64,000 nt of DNA from Bettongia penicillata ogilbyi (GCA_023548195.1 JAJHZJ010000221.1:1594001-1658000); one strand, 5' to 3'. Shown: positions 32,945 to 43,149, numbered from the stretch's first letter. A program made the numbers and translations. Notes: generated by a model not told the origin, from the letters alone.

Positions 32945-33350
32945 ATGATGTAGTTAGTAGAAAGAATGCTGGATTTCGAGTAAAAAGACCTAGATTTAAA
33001 CCCTAGATCTGCCATTTGGGCAAGTGGCCATTTACCACTGTGGACAGCTAGGTTGCACAATGGAAAGAGAACCTGGCTTGGAATTAGGAATTCTCATTTT
33101 TATGAGTTCAGATCTGGTCTCAGACACTGACTAGCTGTGTGACCCTTGGCAAGTCACTTAACACTCAGTTTCCTCATCTGTAAATGAACAGGAGAAGGAA
33201 ATGGCAAACCGCTCCAATATCTTTGCCAAGAAAACCCCAAACAGGGTCACAAAGAGTCACGCACAACTGGAACAATAACAATCTTGATCAATAAAAATCA
33301 ATAGAATTAGACTCAATGATATCTGAGGTCTGATATCTATGCTTCCAGGA
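32945..33350 (+). repeat. MIR-like SINE split by a Mar1
   Basis: Left part 'gatgtagttagtagaaagaa' and 'tctgccatttgggcaagtgg'; right part 'tagactcaatgatatctgag' after the nested SINE. It sits in the CR1/L3 LINE. Confidence 0.65.
33045..33290 (+). mobile_element. Mar1-type SINE, third level of nesting
   Basis: 'gacagctaggttgcacaatg', 'cagtttcctcatctgtaaat', 'ggagaaggaaatggcaaacc' and 'gagtcacgcacaactggaac'. Confidence 0.9.
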
Positions 33351-33917
33351 TCTCCAGCTCTTTCATCCAATCTTCATATGGCATGACCTCGAGCATCTTC
33401 CCTGATCACTGTGCTCTGGCTGCTGCCTGGTTTGTAAATATCCTTCCTAAGGTGTCTTGGCCACAGCTGAACATACTTCTCCAAAAGTGGCCTAAGTAAA
33501 GCAAAGTGCAGCCGAATTATGACTCTGCCCAGACACTAATGTCTCTAAGTTTGGATTGGCCTTTTTGCATTGTTGACATCTTAAACTAAGATCTCTAAAA
33601 GCACGGATCATTTTCAGTCACCAATGTAATCATCCCTCTCCCATCGTGCACTTGTGAGCTTGGTTTTTGAACCCATGTGGGGCCTTGCCTTTGTCACTAT
33701 TACATTTTATCTTGAGATCTTTTAGATTCTGATTCTTTCACCCAACCGGTTAACCATCCCTCCCAACTTTGGGTTGTCTGCAGATATGGTAAGCATGCAA
33801 CCCATGCTTTTGTCCAAATGATAAATATGAACATTAAGCAGTACAAAATCATTCATAGATGCATGGAATACTCCACTACAGATCTCCTTCTAAGCTGATA
33901 TTAAATCACTAATGACT

Positions 33918-34140
33918 ATGTTTAGTCATTTTTCAGTTGTGTTGGACTCTTCATGACCCCCAAAGATACTGAAGTGGTTTGCCATTTCTTTCTCCAACTC
34001 ATTTTACAGATGAAAAAATTAAGGCAGACAGTTAACTGACTTGCCCAGGGTCACACAGCTAGTAAGTATCTGAGTCCAGATTTGAACTCTTTTGGATTTG
34101 AGGCCAGACATTCTATGTGCTATGGCACCACCTAGGTGCT
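33918..34140 (-). mobile_element. Mar1-type SINE, antisense
   Basis: 'cagttgtgttggactcttca', 'gtcacacagctagtaagtat' and 'atggcaccacctaggtgctc'. A short deletion removes the usual 'atttggggttttcttgg' segment. Confidence 0.88.
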
Positions 34141-34157
34141 CCCATTAATAAATACTT

Positions 34158-34470
34158 CGTTGTTCATTTGTTTCAGTTGTGCCCAACTCTTTGTGACTTC
34201 ATCTGGGGCTTTGCCCTCCCTCACTCAAGTTAAAGTCAACTACAAATCATGTCATCATTTCCTTGATGTCATGGCCCTCTTTGAAATGAAGGGTAAACAT
34301 AACAATGTGTTAGCAAAGACACTAGAGTGGTTTGCCATCCAGTCAGACACAGCTGAAATGAGTGAACCACAAGAACCTGGGTCACCTGAGGAAAGGCAAA
34401 TCACCTCCCTGTGACTCAGTTTCCTCATCTGCAAAATGGGGAGAATACGTGTTTATGCAGAGTTACCAGG
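34158..34470. repeat. SINE mosaic: Mar1 antisense split by an AAC-tailed repeat, then Mar1/MIR pieces
   Basis: 34158-34206 is an antisense Mar1 tail (gcccaactctttgtgacttc). 34207-34312 is the AAC-tailed repeat in plus orientation (ccttgatgtcatggccctct, 'gtaaacataacaa'). 34313-34345 resumes the Mar1 antisense (actagagtggtttgccatcc). The following 'cagacacagctgaaatgagt' reads like a plus-strand Mar1 tail, and 34395-34450 is a MIR-type CORE (actcagtttcctcatctgca). Confidence 0.65.
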
Positions 34471-34654
34471 AAAGCACTTTGTGTTTTATTGCACCATTCC
34501 TAAAAAATGGAAAAGTCCTTGGCATGGTCAAATAGTTCAGCTGTAGAAACTGAGAATTTTATCACTTTAAATGGCATTAAAGAAGTTATTTTCATCTGAT
34601 TTTCTAAGGACCATGGGGCCTTCCATCTGACCTCCCCCAGAAACTTTCCAAACA

Positions 34655-34790
34655 TGTTGTCTCCTCTGTTAGAAAGTGCCCTTATTGAGAGTAGGAGTTG
34701 TCTGACTTTTCTATCTGTCTTCTCCATATGCAGCATAGTACTTTGTACTTCGCAATCAGATAATAAGTGCTTTGTTCATTCATCCATTCC
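34655..34790 (+). mobile_element. L2 LINE 3' end
   Basis: 'tgttgtctcctctgttagaa', 'agtgcccttattgagagtag' and 'gcagcatagtactttgtact'. Confidence 0.7.
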
Positions 34791-34805
34791 AAGGGTATTA
34801 CAACT

Positions 34806-35052
34806 GGCAGCTAGATGGCAAAATTTGATAGAGTTTAGAGTTAAGAAGATCTGAATTCAAAGGAAGCCTCAGACAGACATTTATTAGCTATGTGACCCGG
34901 GGCAAGTGATTTAACCTCTGTTTGCCTCAGTTTCCTCAAATGAAAAATGGAGATGATAACTTGAAAAGGATGTTGGGAGGATAGAATGAGATAACATTTG
35001 TAAAGTGCTTAGCACAGTGCCTGGCACATACTAGGTGAATATAAATGCTTTT
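34806..35052 (+). repeat. MIR/WSINE-like SINE, complete
   Basis: It has the same head as Mar1 (tggcagctagatggcaaaat) and the same CORE (cagtttcctcaaatgaaaaa) but the L2-like tail 'gtaaagtgcttagcacagtg' and 'cctggcacatactaggtgaa'. It is a clear example that two SINE families here share head and CORE and differ in tail. Confidence 0.9.
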
Positions 35053-35616
35053 CCCTTCCTTTCTCTTCATAATTTTAGTATATCCAATATATCAACCTTC
35101 CCAAGAGTATTTACATTTCGAAAGAAGGATAATAACGAATCACCTTTCCCACCAGACTTCTCAGTCTAGAATATTCCCTAACAACTCCCTCCTATGTGCT
35201 CTTTCCCCAGGCAGGGTAGGGACTGTGTTGATTGTTTTGCAACGTTTATATCCCCCAAACTGAAGAAGGTGAAAGCTCTACCCAAATCCAAGTATTTCAA
35301 GGGGACACCCTCAAGAAGAGGATTGTATTAGATGATTCTGGTGATGATTAGGAATGGAGTTTTAAAAAAACAAAAAAGCCGAAGTGAATTTGGACCCAAC
35401 TTTAGGAAAAGTTCCCTACAGGATCGTTAGAATACTCCCCAGGGGGAAAAAAGGGATTGAAACTCTACAAACAGACCTGACACTCAATTGCTAACCAATA
35501 AATTAAAACATAAAATAATAATGATCAGAATAATCGCGGCAAAGTCACACCTTTCATTAGGAGATCAAAGTTCCTAGTAAACATTTACTAATTAAGCCTT
35601 TCGACATCATCATGAG
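35053..35616. other. unique DNA
   Basis: No repeat or gene recognised. Confidence 0.4.
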
Positions 35617-35730
35617 GTTATTATTATTTAGCATTTACATAGCACTTAACGTTTTCAAAGTGTTTTCACCAACATAATTAAGTGTTCTTCACAGCAGGCC
35701 TGTGAAGGTCATATGTCATCCACACTCTAG
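35617..35730 (-). repeat. MIR-like fragment, antisense
   Basis: 'ttatttagcatttacatagc' and 'ttcacagcaggcctgtgaag'. Confidence 0.7.
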
Positions 35731-36069
35731 AGAAAAGCAAGACAACATAATGAACACAGAGAATCTGGGAGCTTATTCTTTTCATTCACCATTTGTCCTT
35801 CTCGGGCTACCTTGCAATGGCATCCATTTCATGATTGCTTGGATGGAGAAGTGGGAATCTCTTGGGTGAGCATTTCTGTTTCAGAGCCCTGTCTCCATGG
35901 AAAAGCAGGAGATTTGTGTCATTTGTCTAAAGGCTCAATACTACTTCTGTGCCATGCTCTCCCACCTCTCTGTGATGGCTTCTTTCCCATTACTGTTTAC
36001 TAAGAAATGCATCAACTTTGAAGAGGCTGGGAAAAAAGGGAAAGGGAGGTAGCCCCTTGATTTTTTCTT

Positions 36070-36375
36070 CTGTGTTTGTCCTTTGTTTTGGAAGAAGACC
36101 AATGACATTAAGATGCTGGGGTAAGAGAGTGGATGGAGGATGATGTCTTGACTTGTGTGTGAATTGGATTTAAGTGAGGAAGAACTGCACAAGGTCACCA
36201 GTCAGAATCACTCTCTCTTCCAGAGTCATCCAAGTCTGGTGGCAGGACAAAAGTCCAGACCACTGGAAAGAACCCAGGATGCAGCGGATGGCCTTGGTGT
36301 CTTCCTTTCTCCCGTTCCAACTCCTACTTCATCAATATTGCCTGCAGTTCCCAAAAGGCTTTCACTAGTCATCTG
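36070..36375 (-). repeat. AAC-tailed repeat, antisense
   Basis: 'tgtcctttgttttggaagaa', 'tgatgtcttgacttgtgtgt', 'ttccagagtcatccaagtct' and 'ggatgcagcggatggccttg' match 62228-62765 in the same order. Confidence 0.8.
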
Positions 36376-36940
36376 TTTAACCAGTCCTTAGTTAAACGTT
36401 AGCTGATAAAAAAAAAATTAATGTATCAATCTTCCCAGGAGATTTGCATTTTAGTAGAGAAATCATCATTTCCTCTGAGTTTCCTGTCTTTCTTCATCCT
36501 CCTATTCTCTTCCCCTACTAGAATGGGTGCTCCTTAAGGGCAGACACAGCGTTTGGCACATTGTAGGTACTTAATAAATACTTGTTTTCCTCCTATGTTA
36601 CAATTGTGTTTAACCTGTTCATCGCACGGTCTCATCTCCTCTCTTTTGATAGACCAAATTGAATCATGGCATCTAGAGATATTAGTTAAGCTCTGAAATT
36701 TCATTCTAGATGGTTTCTCCAACTGGAAACTCCATCTTCCCTTCTCTCTAAAATGTTCTTCCAATATGGAAGTCCTTCCTTGTTTCTGCTGTCTCCAAAG
36801 CCCCTACACTTGTCTTCAGGCTTTCTTTTGTTTACCACAAGAAAGTAGGAAAGGGTTGCCTGGATCTTTTTGAAACTATTCAATCCATTCAGCAAGGATC
36901 CTTTGCTCACTACTTGTATATTACTTCATATATGTATATT
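36376..36940. other. unique DNA with one L2 terminus
   Basis: 36512-36600 is an L2 3' end (actagaatgggtgctcctta, 'gcacattgtaggtacttaat'). The rest is unrecognised. Confidence 0.55.
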
Positions 36941-36944
36941 ATGA

Positions 36945-37240
36945 ATGAATACAAAAGCATTTATTAAATGCTTACTATGTGTCAGATGTTGTGCTGAACT
37001 CTAGGGATACAAACACTATACAAGCATCTATAATATGAAAGGCACTGTGTTAATAATTTACAAATACTATTTCATGATCCCCAAAACATCCCTGTGAAGT
37101 AGCTGTTATTATCCCTATTTTTACTGTTGAGGAAATCAAGAATAAGTGACTCACCTGGGGTCATACAACTAGTAAGTGCAGATCTGAATTCAGGTCTTCT
37201 CCATTCCAGGCTGAGCTTTCTCTCTGAGTTGTGTCACCCA
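36945..37240 (-). repeat. L2 3' end plus MIR-like SINE, both antisense
   Basis: 36945-37018 is the L2 terminus complement (gcatttattaaatgcttact). 37025-37240 is a MIR-type SINE (ggcactgtgttaataattta, 'aagtagctgttattatccct', 'gggtcatacaactagtaagt'). Confidence 0.75.
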
Positions 37241-37442
37241 ACAGCCTCCATATATGTACCTTTCTTTGTTTTAAATGTTTACTTTGCCTTTGTAAGTGGC
37301 TTTAACTCTGAGAATGCAGTTTGGGGACAGAGTTAAGAGAAGACAATTGAGGGAATCATCTCAGGAAAGAGAGAGAGATTTGGAATTGCGGCATTTTGCC
37401 CAGCACTAACTGGGAAGTTGGAACTTAAACAGTAGAATTATA

Positions 37443-37758
37443 CAGTTATCCCTTCCATAGCTTGACTTTCTCCATTGTAGTTTTGATATATCATGACAGC
37501 ATAAGAAACAAAATGGGAATTTGGGGGGAGTTTTGCAGAAGCTTCAGACCACACAAAACAGCCAGCAGAAGATACAGAAAAGGTTTAGAAACTCAGAAAT
37601 GCATAATATATGCAGTGCTGTATAATATCAACATATTTTATTTTTAATACCATAATAATTCAGACTTCCTCTCGGGTATGAAGGGAGATTTCATGCAGAT
37701 TTTTAGGGTGTGGGGTGGGCACCACCCCCAAACCCTCAACATGTAGAAGGGCTAACTA
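37443..37758. mobile_element. Tigger-like (TcMar) MITE with TA duplication
   Basis: 316 bp with inverted ends: left 'cagttatcccttcc', right 'gaagggctaacta', flanked by TA (37441-37442 and 37759-37760). The internal sequence 'tttgatatatcatgacagca', 'gggaatttggggggagtttt' and 'aggtttagaaactcagaaat' is shared with 48453-48841. No coding capacity. Confidence 0.8.
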
Positions 37759-37760
37759 TA

Positions 37761-38839
37761 GATTCTTTTGTAACAACTTCCCCGAGCAGAGAAAGAATGT
37801 TCGTACTGAGAAATCTATCTAGGCAATGGATTAGCAGCGGGGTGAGGTTAATAAGAATGGCTGAACAATCCTAACCACCATATTACTCTATCACTGACAC
37901 ATAAGGATGTGTGTGTGCGTGTGTGGAGAGAAAGAAAGAGGCACACTCACAGAAGAGAGAAAAAAATTAGAATCTAGAGCACAAGTAAAGGGCGATGTTC
38001 TTGGACATAAATCACCTCGTTGACAGAGATTAGGTCAAAGAAGACAAGAACGGAGATGATGTAGAATGGCTCTTTAGGTATAGAATAGAGAAAAAGAGAT
38101 TGTGCATAATGGGAGACCTCCATTTTCTTGGTAATAGGGTAGATAGGCAATTCCTTCCTCTGCCTAAAGGAAGTTGGAAGGCTTTCTGGGAAGGAAACTT
38201 TTGGAATAGGCTTTATGTGATGAAGCCAATTGAGTGAGAACAAAAGGATTGCTGTGCAGCAGTGAGAGCCCAAGTAGACTTGATGGCTCAAGCAATATAG
38301 CCACGTGACTTCCTTTAGTGCAGTTCAGTAGCTTATGAAGAGAGGCAAAGAGAGAAGATGATGAAAGTAATCCAGGGCTGGATCTTGGTGAAGTATAAGC
38401 AATAACATGATACAAAAACAAGGGATTTGAAAAACAGAGGACAACTTATAGTTGAGCTAATAAATGGCAGGAGCAGAATTCTGAAGATAGAAAAATGAGG
38501 TCATTATAGGGATAAGAAGTTGTGTAGATTCCGAAGACCTCATTTTGGAAGAGGGGGAGTGGGAGGACCTGGTAGCAAAGACTCAGGTCCTGGGTTCAGT
38601 CTGATGTAGTAATGGCAGTTCCTTAATGGCTTAATGGTAAAGGAGAACAGCAGTCTTGTTGTAATGAGTCAGGATATCAGCTATAGAACAGTGCAGATTC
38701 TGGGGGTAGAGGAAGGAGTCACTTACCACAAATATTATTCTCTTTGACTTAATCCTTTTTTTTCACTCATAGCCAATTGCCCATCTTCAGAAAGTGGTTA
38801 GTCATATAAATCATAAATGCAGTGATTTTTAACTGGAGA
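37761..38839. other. unclassified DNA
   Basis: The two overlapping minus-strand frames at 37974-38421 (105 and 85 aa) are unusually long for this AT content, but I recognise no domain. An old LINE fragment is possible. Not called as a gene. Confidence 0.35.
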
Positions 38840-39215
38840 ACTCACCTCATCTCTATAGACCTCAAGTTTCCTATTAACAAAATTAGTTGGTTGGTCTATA
38901 TATTTATGATGGGGCAGTTAGATGACACAATGGATAGAGTGGTGGACCCGGAGTCAGGAAGACCTGAGTTCAAGTGTGACTTCAGATACTTATTAGCTGT
39001 GTGACTCTGGGCAAGTCACTTAACCCTGTTTGCCTCAGTTTTCTCATCTGTAAAATGAGCTGGAGAAGGAAATGACAAACCACTCCAGTATCTTAGCCAA
39101 GAAAATTCTAAGTAGGGTCACAAAGAGTCAAACATGACCTAAGCAACTAAATAGCTAATATATGTTTATAAGGTTTGTTTCAATTCTAAATTCTGTAATT
39201 TACCTGTAATTTACC
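38840..39215 (+). repeat. MIR-like SINE split by a Mar1
   Basis: Left piece 'tagacctcaagtttcctatt', right piece 'ggtttgtttcaattctaaat', with the Mar1 at 38908-39148 between them. Confidence 0.7.
38908..39148 (+). mobile_element. Mar1-type SINE, complete
   Basis: 'ggggcagttagatgacacaa', 'ggagtcaggaagacctgagt', 'cagttttctcatctgtaaaa', 'ggagaaggaaatgacaaacc'. Confidence 0.93.
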
Positions 39216-39219
39216 AATA

Positions 39220-40255
39220 GCCTCAGATGTGACTTTTTTTGAAAGAAACTTTATTTGGCAGAAGCTTAAGTCTGACTGCACAATTATTAATTACTTTTAT
39301 TTATTTAATATTAACTCAAGTGAAGAGTAATGAATAATTGTATAGTTAGATTTAAGCAAATCATTTTTGCAACAAATTACCTAAGAATATGAATGAAGTA
39401 TATTTATTTGGTACTACTTTCTGAATTCCTCTTGTATACTACCATAAGAAATACATAAACTGACTATATTAGCAGTTGTTTTGGAATGCCCTAAGTGATC
39501 ATATTATCGATTATATTTCCTGTGCAGTATTTCATGTTTGCCTTTAGAGAGTGGAAGCCGGGGAGAAAAGTCAGCTCTATCTTTCATTTGTAATTAAGTC
39601 AAAACGCTTACTTAAGGTAATCAATTATAGCAGTAGATAAAGCTTTAAAAAACAAGTTGTCAGATCATAGTCCAACTCTTTTTTTTTCTATCGCATGAAT
39701 TTTGACTATATCAAAAGCAAAGTAAATTGAAATTAGTAACATGCTGTTTTCCAGTCATCTGAATGACAATTAAGCTAAATGAAAAGAATTTGGCCCTGAA
39801 GTGTGTCGAATTATTCCACATTAAACAAAAAAGAGCTCAAGCCAGCCAGAGTTACCCTGGTCAATACTCTGTAAATTATGCTTCATTATCTTGCCAACGT
39901 TTGCTTTGGGAAGCAAGAATTAATACAAGCTACTTTTTTAAAACCCATCTTTTCATTAGCAGTGTATTTTAGTTATTCTGGGGAGATGTTTATTTTCTTT
40001 AATTATTTCTTCCATTCCTTCCAGTCTTACAAGTCTTTATAGCCCCAGTCTGAATGGGAAAAGGCAAGCTATAAAAAAATTCCAAATATAGAAAATGATG
40101 AAAATGTTGACATTGGGGGAAGTCCAGGAGTGAGAACATGTCAAAATCAACCATTTACATCATTGGATTTTTCCCTTCACGCTTGCTATGGATTCTTACT
40201 ATTTAGTTTCATTTTTTGTAACTCCACAGTATTTGAAGGTGACAATATCTTTTGT
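39220..40255. promoter_or_regulatory. candidate conserved non-coding element
   Basis: About 1 kb with no recognisable repeat, in a neighbourhood where repeats usually occur every 200-300 bp. It is AT-rich but not simple: TAATTA/ATTA homeodomain-type cores recur (gtaattaagtcaaaacgctt, 'aaggtaatcaattatagc'), next to less AT-rich stretches such as 'agagtggaagccggggagaa' and 'accctggtcaatactctgta'. Stops interrupt every frame. That it is a conserved enhancer is inference from exclusion and texture only. Confidence 0.35.
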
Positions 40256-40270
40256 GAGAATAAGATTTTT

Positions 40271-40405
40271 TTTTGGAATAGCTAGGTGGTGCAGTGGATA
40301 GAGCACCAGCCCTGGCATAAAGAGTTTCTGAGTTCAAATCCAGTCTCAGACACTTGTGTAACTGAGCAAGTCACTTAACCCTGGTTGCCTCACCCAAAAA
40401 AAGAG
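40271..40405 (+). mobile_element. short A-tailed SINE (WSINE1-like) with duplication
   Basis: Head 'tagctaggtggtgcagtgga' and 'tagagcaccagccctggcat', ending 'ctggttgcctcacccaaaaa'. It lacks the CORE-to-tail half of Mar1. Flanks 'agaataagattttt' (40257-40270) and 'agaataatatcttt' (40406-40419) agree at 12 of 14, supporting L1-type insertion. Confidence 0.8.
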
Positions 40406-40664
40406 AGAATAATATCTTTTCACCATCTAGATATTTCTCTCATACTGATAGAGATTCATGGTATCTCCAGATCTTATTCTCTCCCTCACTCTCTGCTCCT
40501 TACTCAATATTTATGCTTAGAGAATCCTACAAGGAGGAAAAGAATGCAATTCCACCCTGAGCCCTTCTCTCAGGGACTGATGAGTACCCAGTCCAGATCA
40601 CCATTTTGTGAGAGGTCCAAACTGCCTTGACATCACTCCCAGCTCAGCTCACTCTCTGAACTTT

Positions 40665-40815
40665 TCCACCTCCAAGCTTCCTTCCCGCTCCCCTTGATGT
40701 GTTGTTCCCATTCATTAAAATGTAAGCTGCTCAAGGGTAAAGACCATCTTGTTTGCTTATATTTGTATCCCCAGTTGTTCAGCAACTAGTAAGTGATTAG
40801 CAAATATGGTTTCCC
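40665..40815 (+). mobile_element. L2 LINE 3' end
   Basis: 'gatgtgttgttcccattcat', 'taaaatgtaagctgctcaag' and 'tatttgtatccccagttgtt'. Confidence 0.75.
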
Positions 40816-41227
40816 AAGGGGCCAAGTAAATGGAAACCGCCAGACTTCTAGTCAGACAACAGTTACTTAACTACCCTATGCAGAACGCAATCCTAGACAG
40901 TATGGAAGGGTACACAAACAAAACAGCCATCACCAAGAAATACAGCCCTGGCCTTGGGGGGGTCAGAAATGAGGTATAAAACCATAAAACATACCCAGAA
41001 GAGGAGGTCAAATCACCACAAGGGGGCAGGGCTGAGCCAGGTCAGCCAATGCTAGTCTGGGGCTGTGCTGACTTGCACTCCTCCAGTAACACCCATGGGT
41101 CTTAGAATTCTTCAACTTTAGGCTATGGCTTCTGTATCCATGCAGGTCACGGCTGGTGTCCGCAATGCTAGAGGGTTGGGCTTCAGCTGTTCTACCTGCC
41201 TTACAGGTTTCTGTGGGTTAATCATAG
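40816..41227. other. unique DNA
   Basis: Moderately GC-rich. No gene or repeat recognised. Confidence 0.4.
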
Positions 41228-41465
41228 TTCACCTATTTTACATGGATGTATATGTAAACATATATTTCTTAGTAGATAGATATGCATATGTGTTAATTGT
41301 GTACATATGGAAATTATTATTATAGGTACACTTTTTATATGCGTGCACATATACTTTTTATATATGTACATATATACATATGTACATATGCTGTTCAGTG
41401 TGTGCGATGCACATATTTATGCATCACACACATACACACACATGCATATGTGTGTGTGTGTATAT
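41228..41465. repeat. TA/TG/CA microsatellite tract
   Basis: Interrupted dinucleotide and ATAC runs with a short inverted repeat at 41399-41410 and 41420-41431 (gtgtgcgatgca and tgcatcacacac). Confidence 0.85.
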
Positions 41466-41473
41466 GCTTCTAT

Positions 41474-41737
41474 TAAGGGCAGCTATGTTGCTCAGTGCAG
41501 AGAGTGCTGGGCCTAAAGTCAGCAAAACTCACCTTGCTGAGTTCAAATCCGGCCTTAGACACTTACTAGCTGTGTGTCCCTTAAGCAAGTCGCTTAACTT
41601 TATTTACCTCAGTTTCTTCAACAGTAAAACAAGCAAAATAAAGAAATGACAAATCATTGCAGTACCTTTCCCAAGAAAACCTCAAATAGGAATGATGAAG
41701 ACTCAGGCGTGGCTGAAAAGCTAACCACAACAAAAAT
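41474..41737 (+). mobile_element. Mar1-type SINE between two microsatellites
   Basis: 'gggcagctatgttgctcagt', 'gagttcaaatccggccttag', 'cctcagtttcttcaacagta' and a diverged tail 'gaaatgacaaatcattgcag'. Confidence 0.88.
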
Positions 41738-41900
41738 ATGTATATTACATCTAAATTACTTACACATACATATGTGTGTATGTACATGTACATATGTATA
41801 TAAAGATATAGATATATAATTCAAAGTTTGCAAAGTGGTTCCTTGCAACTCTCCTGGGAGATAAGTGTTTTGTCCCATGTAGGATGAGCTAAGAAATATA
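41738..41900. repeat. microsatellite plus short MIR-like fragment
   Basis: 41738-41818 is TA/CATA-rich. 41822-41890 has 'caaagtttgcaaagtggttc' and 'ctcctgggagataagtg', an antisense MIR piece. Confidence 0.6.
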
Positions 41901-41908
41901 GTGAAATA

Positions 41909-42432
41909 AGTGGTTCTAAAATTGTTTAGTCCAGGACCCCTTTACATTCATAAAAATTATTGAAGATTCCTCTTCCAAAGACATTTTTTTTAATGTTGGC
42001 TGTATCTATTGATATTTGCCATGCTGGAAATTTAAAATGATTATTTAAAATGTTTATTAATTCAAATTACAGTAACAGAATCATCATATAGTAACATAAA
42101 TAACATTTTATGGAAAAATATATTTTCTAAATAAAAAATTAGAAGAGTGGCATTGTTTTAACATATTTTTTGAAAATCTCTTTAAGGTCTGGCTTCCTAG
42201 AAGATGGTTGGATTCTCATATCTGTTTCTTCATTCTATTGGGATGTGTTTTGGTTGAAGTATATGAAGAAAATTCATTCTTAAATGGACATGCAATTTCC
42301 AAAAGAAGGAGTATTTCATAGGCAAATAATGTCTTAGTATTACTATGAAAAGAATTTTGGTCTTAAAGACTCCTGAAAAGATCTTGGGGAGGGACCCCAA
42401 GGGGTCCTTGGATCACACTTTGAGAACTGATG
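41909..42432. mobile_element. hAT-type DNA transposon remnant, about 520 bp
   Basis: Ends 'aagtggttctaaaattg' and 'cacactttgagaactgatgg' are imperfect inverted repeats, with 'ccaggacccctttacattca' and 'gggaccccaaggggtccttg' just inside. AT-rich core, no coding capacity. A clear 8-bp duplication is not visible. Confidence 0.6.
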
Positions 42433-42640
42433 GATCTGTAGACAGAGAGCCAGCTTCAGAATCAGGAAGTCCTGGATTCCAGTGCTATCTTTGACAAAGA
42501 TTACCTGGGTGTCCCTAAGCAAGTTATTTAATATTTCACTGCCCCAGGCATCTGACTGAAAGACTGAATATTGCAGAATAATATCTTAGATACATTAGTA
42601 AAGGGAGTTTCATCTTTGGGATTTCCCCACACCAGTAAAC
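42425..42640 (+). repeat. CORE-SINE monomer
   Basis: 'gtagacagagagccagcttc', 'aggaagtcctggattccagt' and 'aagggagtttcatctttggg' follow the monomer order of the dimeric SINE. Confidence 0.65.
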
Positions 42641-42654
42641 TCATAGTGTGAATA

Positions 42655-42797
42655 TATTATCATCCCTGTTTGGCAGATAAGGAAACTCAATCTCAGAGAG
42701 ATTAATTTGACCAGGGACACACATTTAGTAAATATCAGAATCTAGATGAAAACAAGTCTTTTGACTCCAAGATTTCCAGGTCCAGTGCTCTTTGTAA
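42655..42797 (-). repeat. MIR-like SINE, antisense, partial
   Basis: 'gcagataaggaaactcaatc', 'gacacacatttagtaaatat' and 'ccaggtccagtgctctttgt'. Confidence 0.75.
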
Positions 42798-42888
42798 CAT
42801 ATATACATATATGTATGTATGTAACACATGTATGTATGTGTACATGTACATATGTGTGCATATATACATACATGTATACATATATTAA
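42798..42888. repeat. CATA/TG microsatellite
   Basis: Repeated atacatata, gtatgtatg and tacatgtaca words. Overlapping frames on both strands are artefacts. Confidence 0.9.
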
Positions 42889-42902
42889 GCTACCAATCAC
42901 CT

Positions 42903-43149
42903 CTAGGCATCTATGTGGCACAGTTGATAAGAGTACAAGGTTTGGAGTCGGCAAGAAATGAGTTCAATTCCAACCTCAGATACTCATTAGCTGTATGACC
43001 CTGGGCAAATTATTTAACCCTGTTTGCCTCACTTTCCTCATCTGTAAAATGAGCTGGAAAAGGAAATGACAAACCACTCTAGTATCTTTGCCAAGAAAAT
43101 CTCAAATGGGGTCACAAAGAGTTAGACATGACTGAAATGACTGAACAAA
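42903..43149 (+). mobile_element. Mar1-type SINE
   Basis: 'taggcatctatgtggcacag', 'aatgagctggaaaaggaaat', 'ggggtcacaaagagttagac'. Confidence 0.92.

Larger units (their letters stand above)
32640..33910 (-). mobile_element. CR1/L3-type LINE, antisense, with nested MIR and Mar1
   Basis: On the minus strand the 33780-33850 part encodes 'ISADNPKLGGMVNR', matching the RT motif A-D-D-T-K-L-G-G of CR1-superfamily LINEs with the second catalytic aspartate lost. The plus strand also shows typical complement blocks: 'atggcatgacctcgagcatc', 'gtgagcttggtttttgaacc', 'tactccactacagatctcct', and, left of the nested SINEs, 'actggggccaagcagagtaa'. One of the oldest elements here. Confidence 0.8.

Noticed and set aside
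41307..41649. Frames of 66-89 aa near microsatellites
   Set aside because: They are built on TA/TG/CA tracts and SINE sequence; the same happens at 42742-42961 and 18397-18724.
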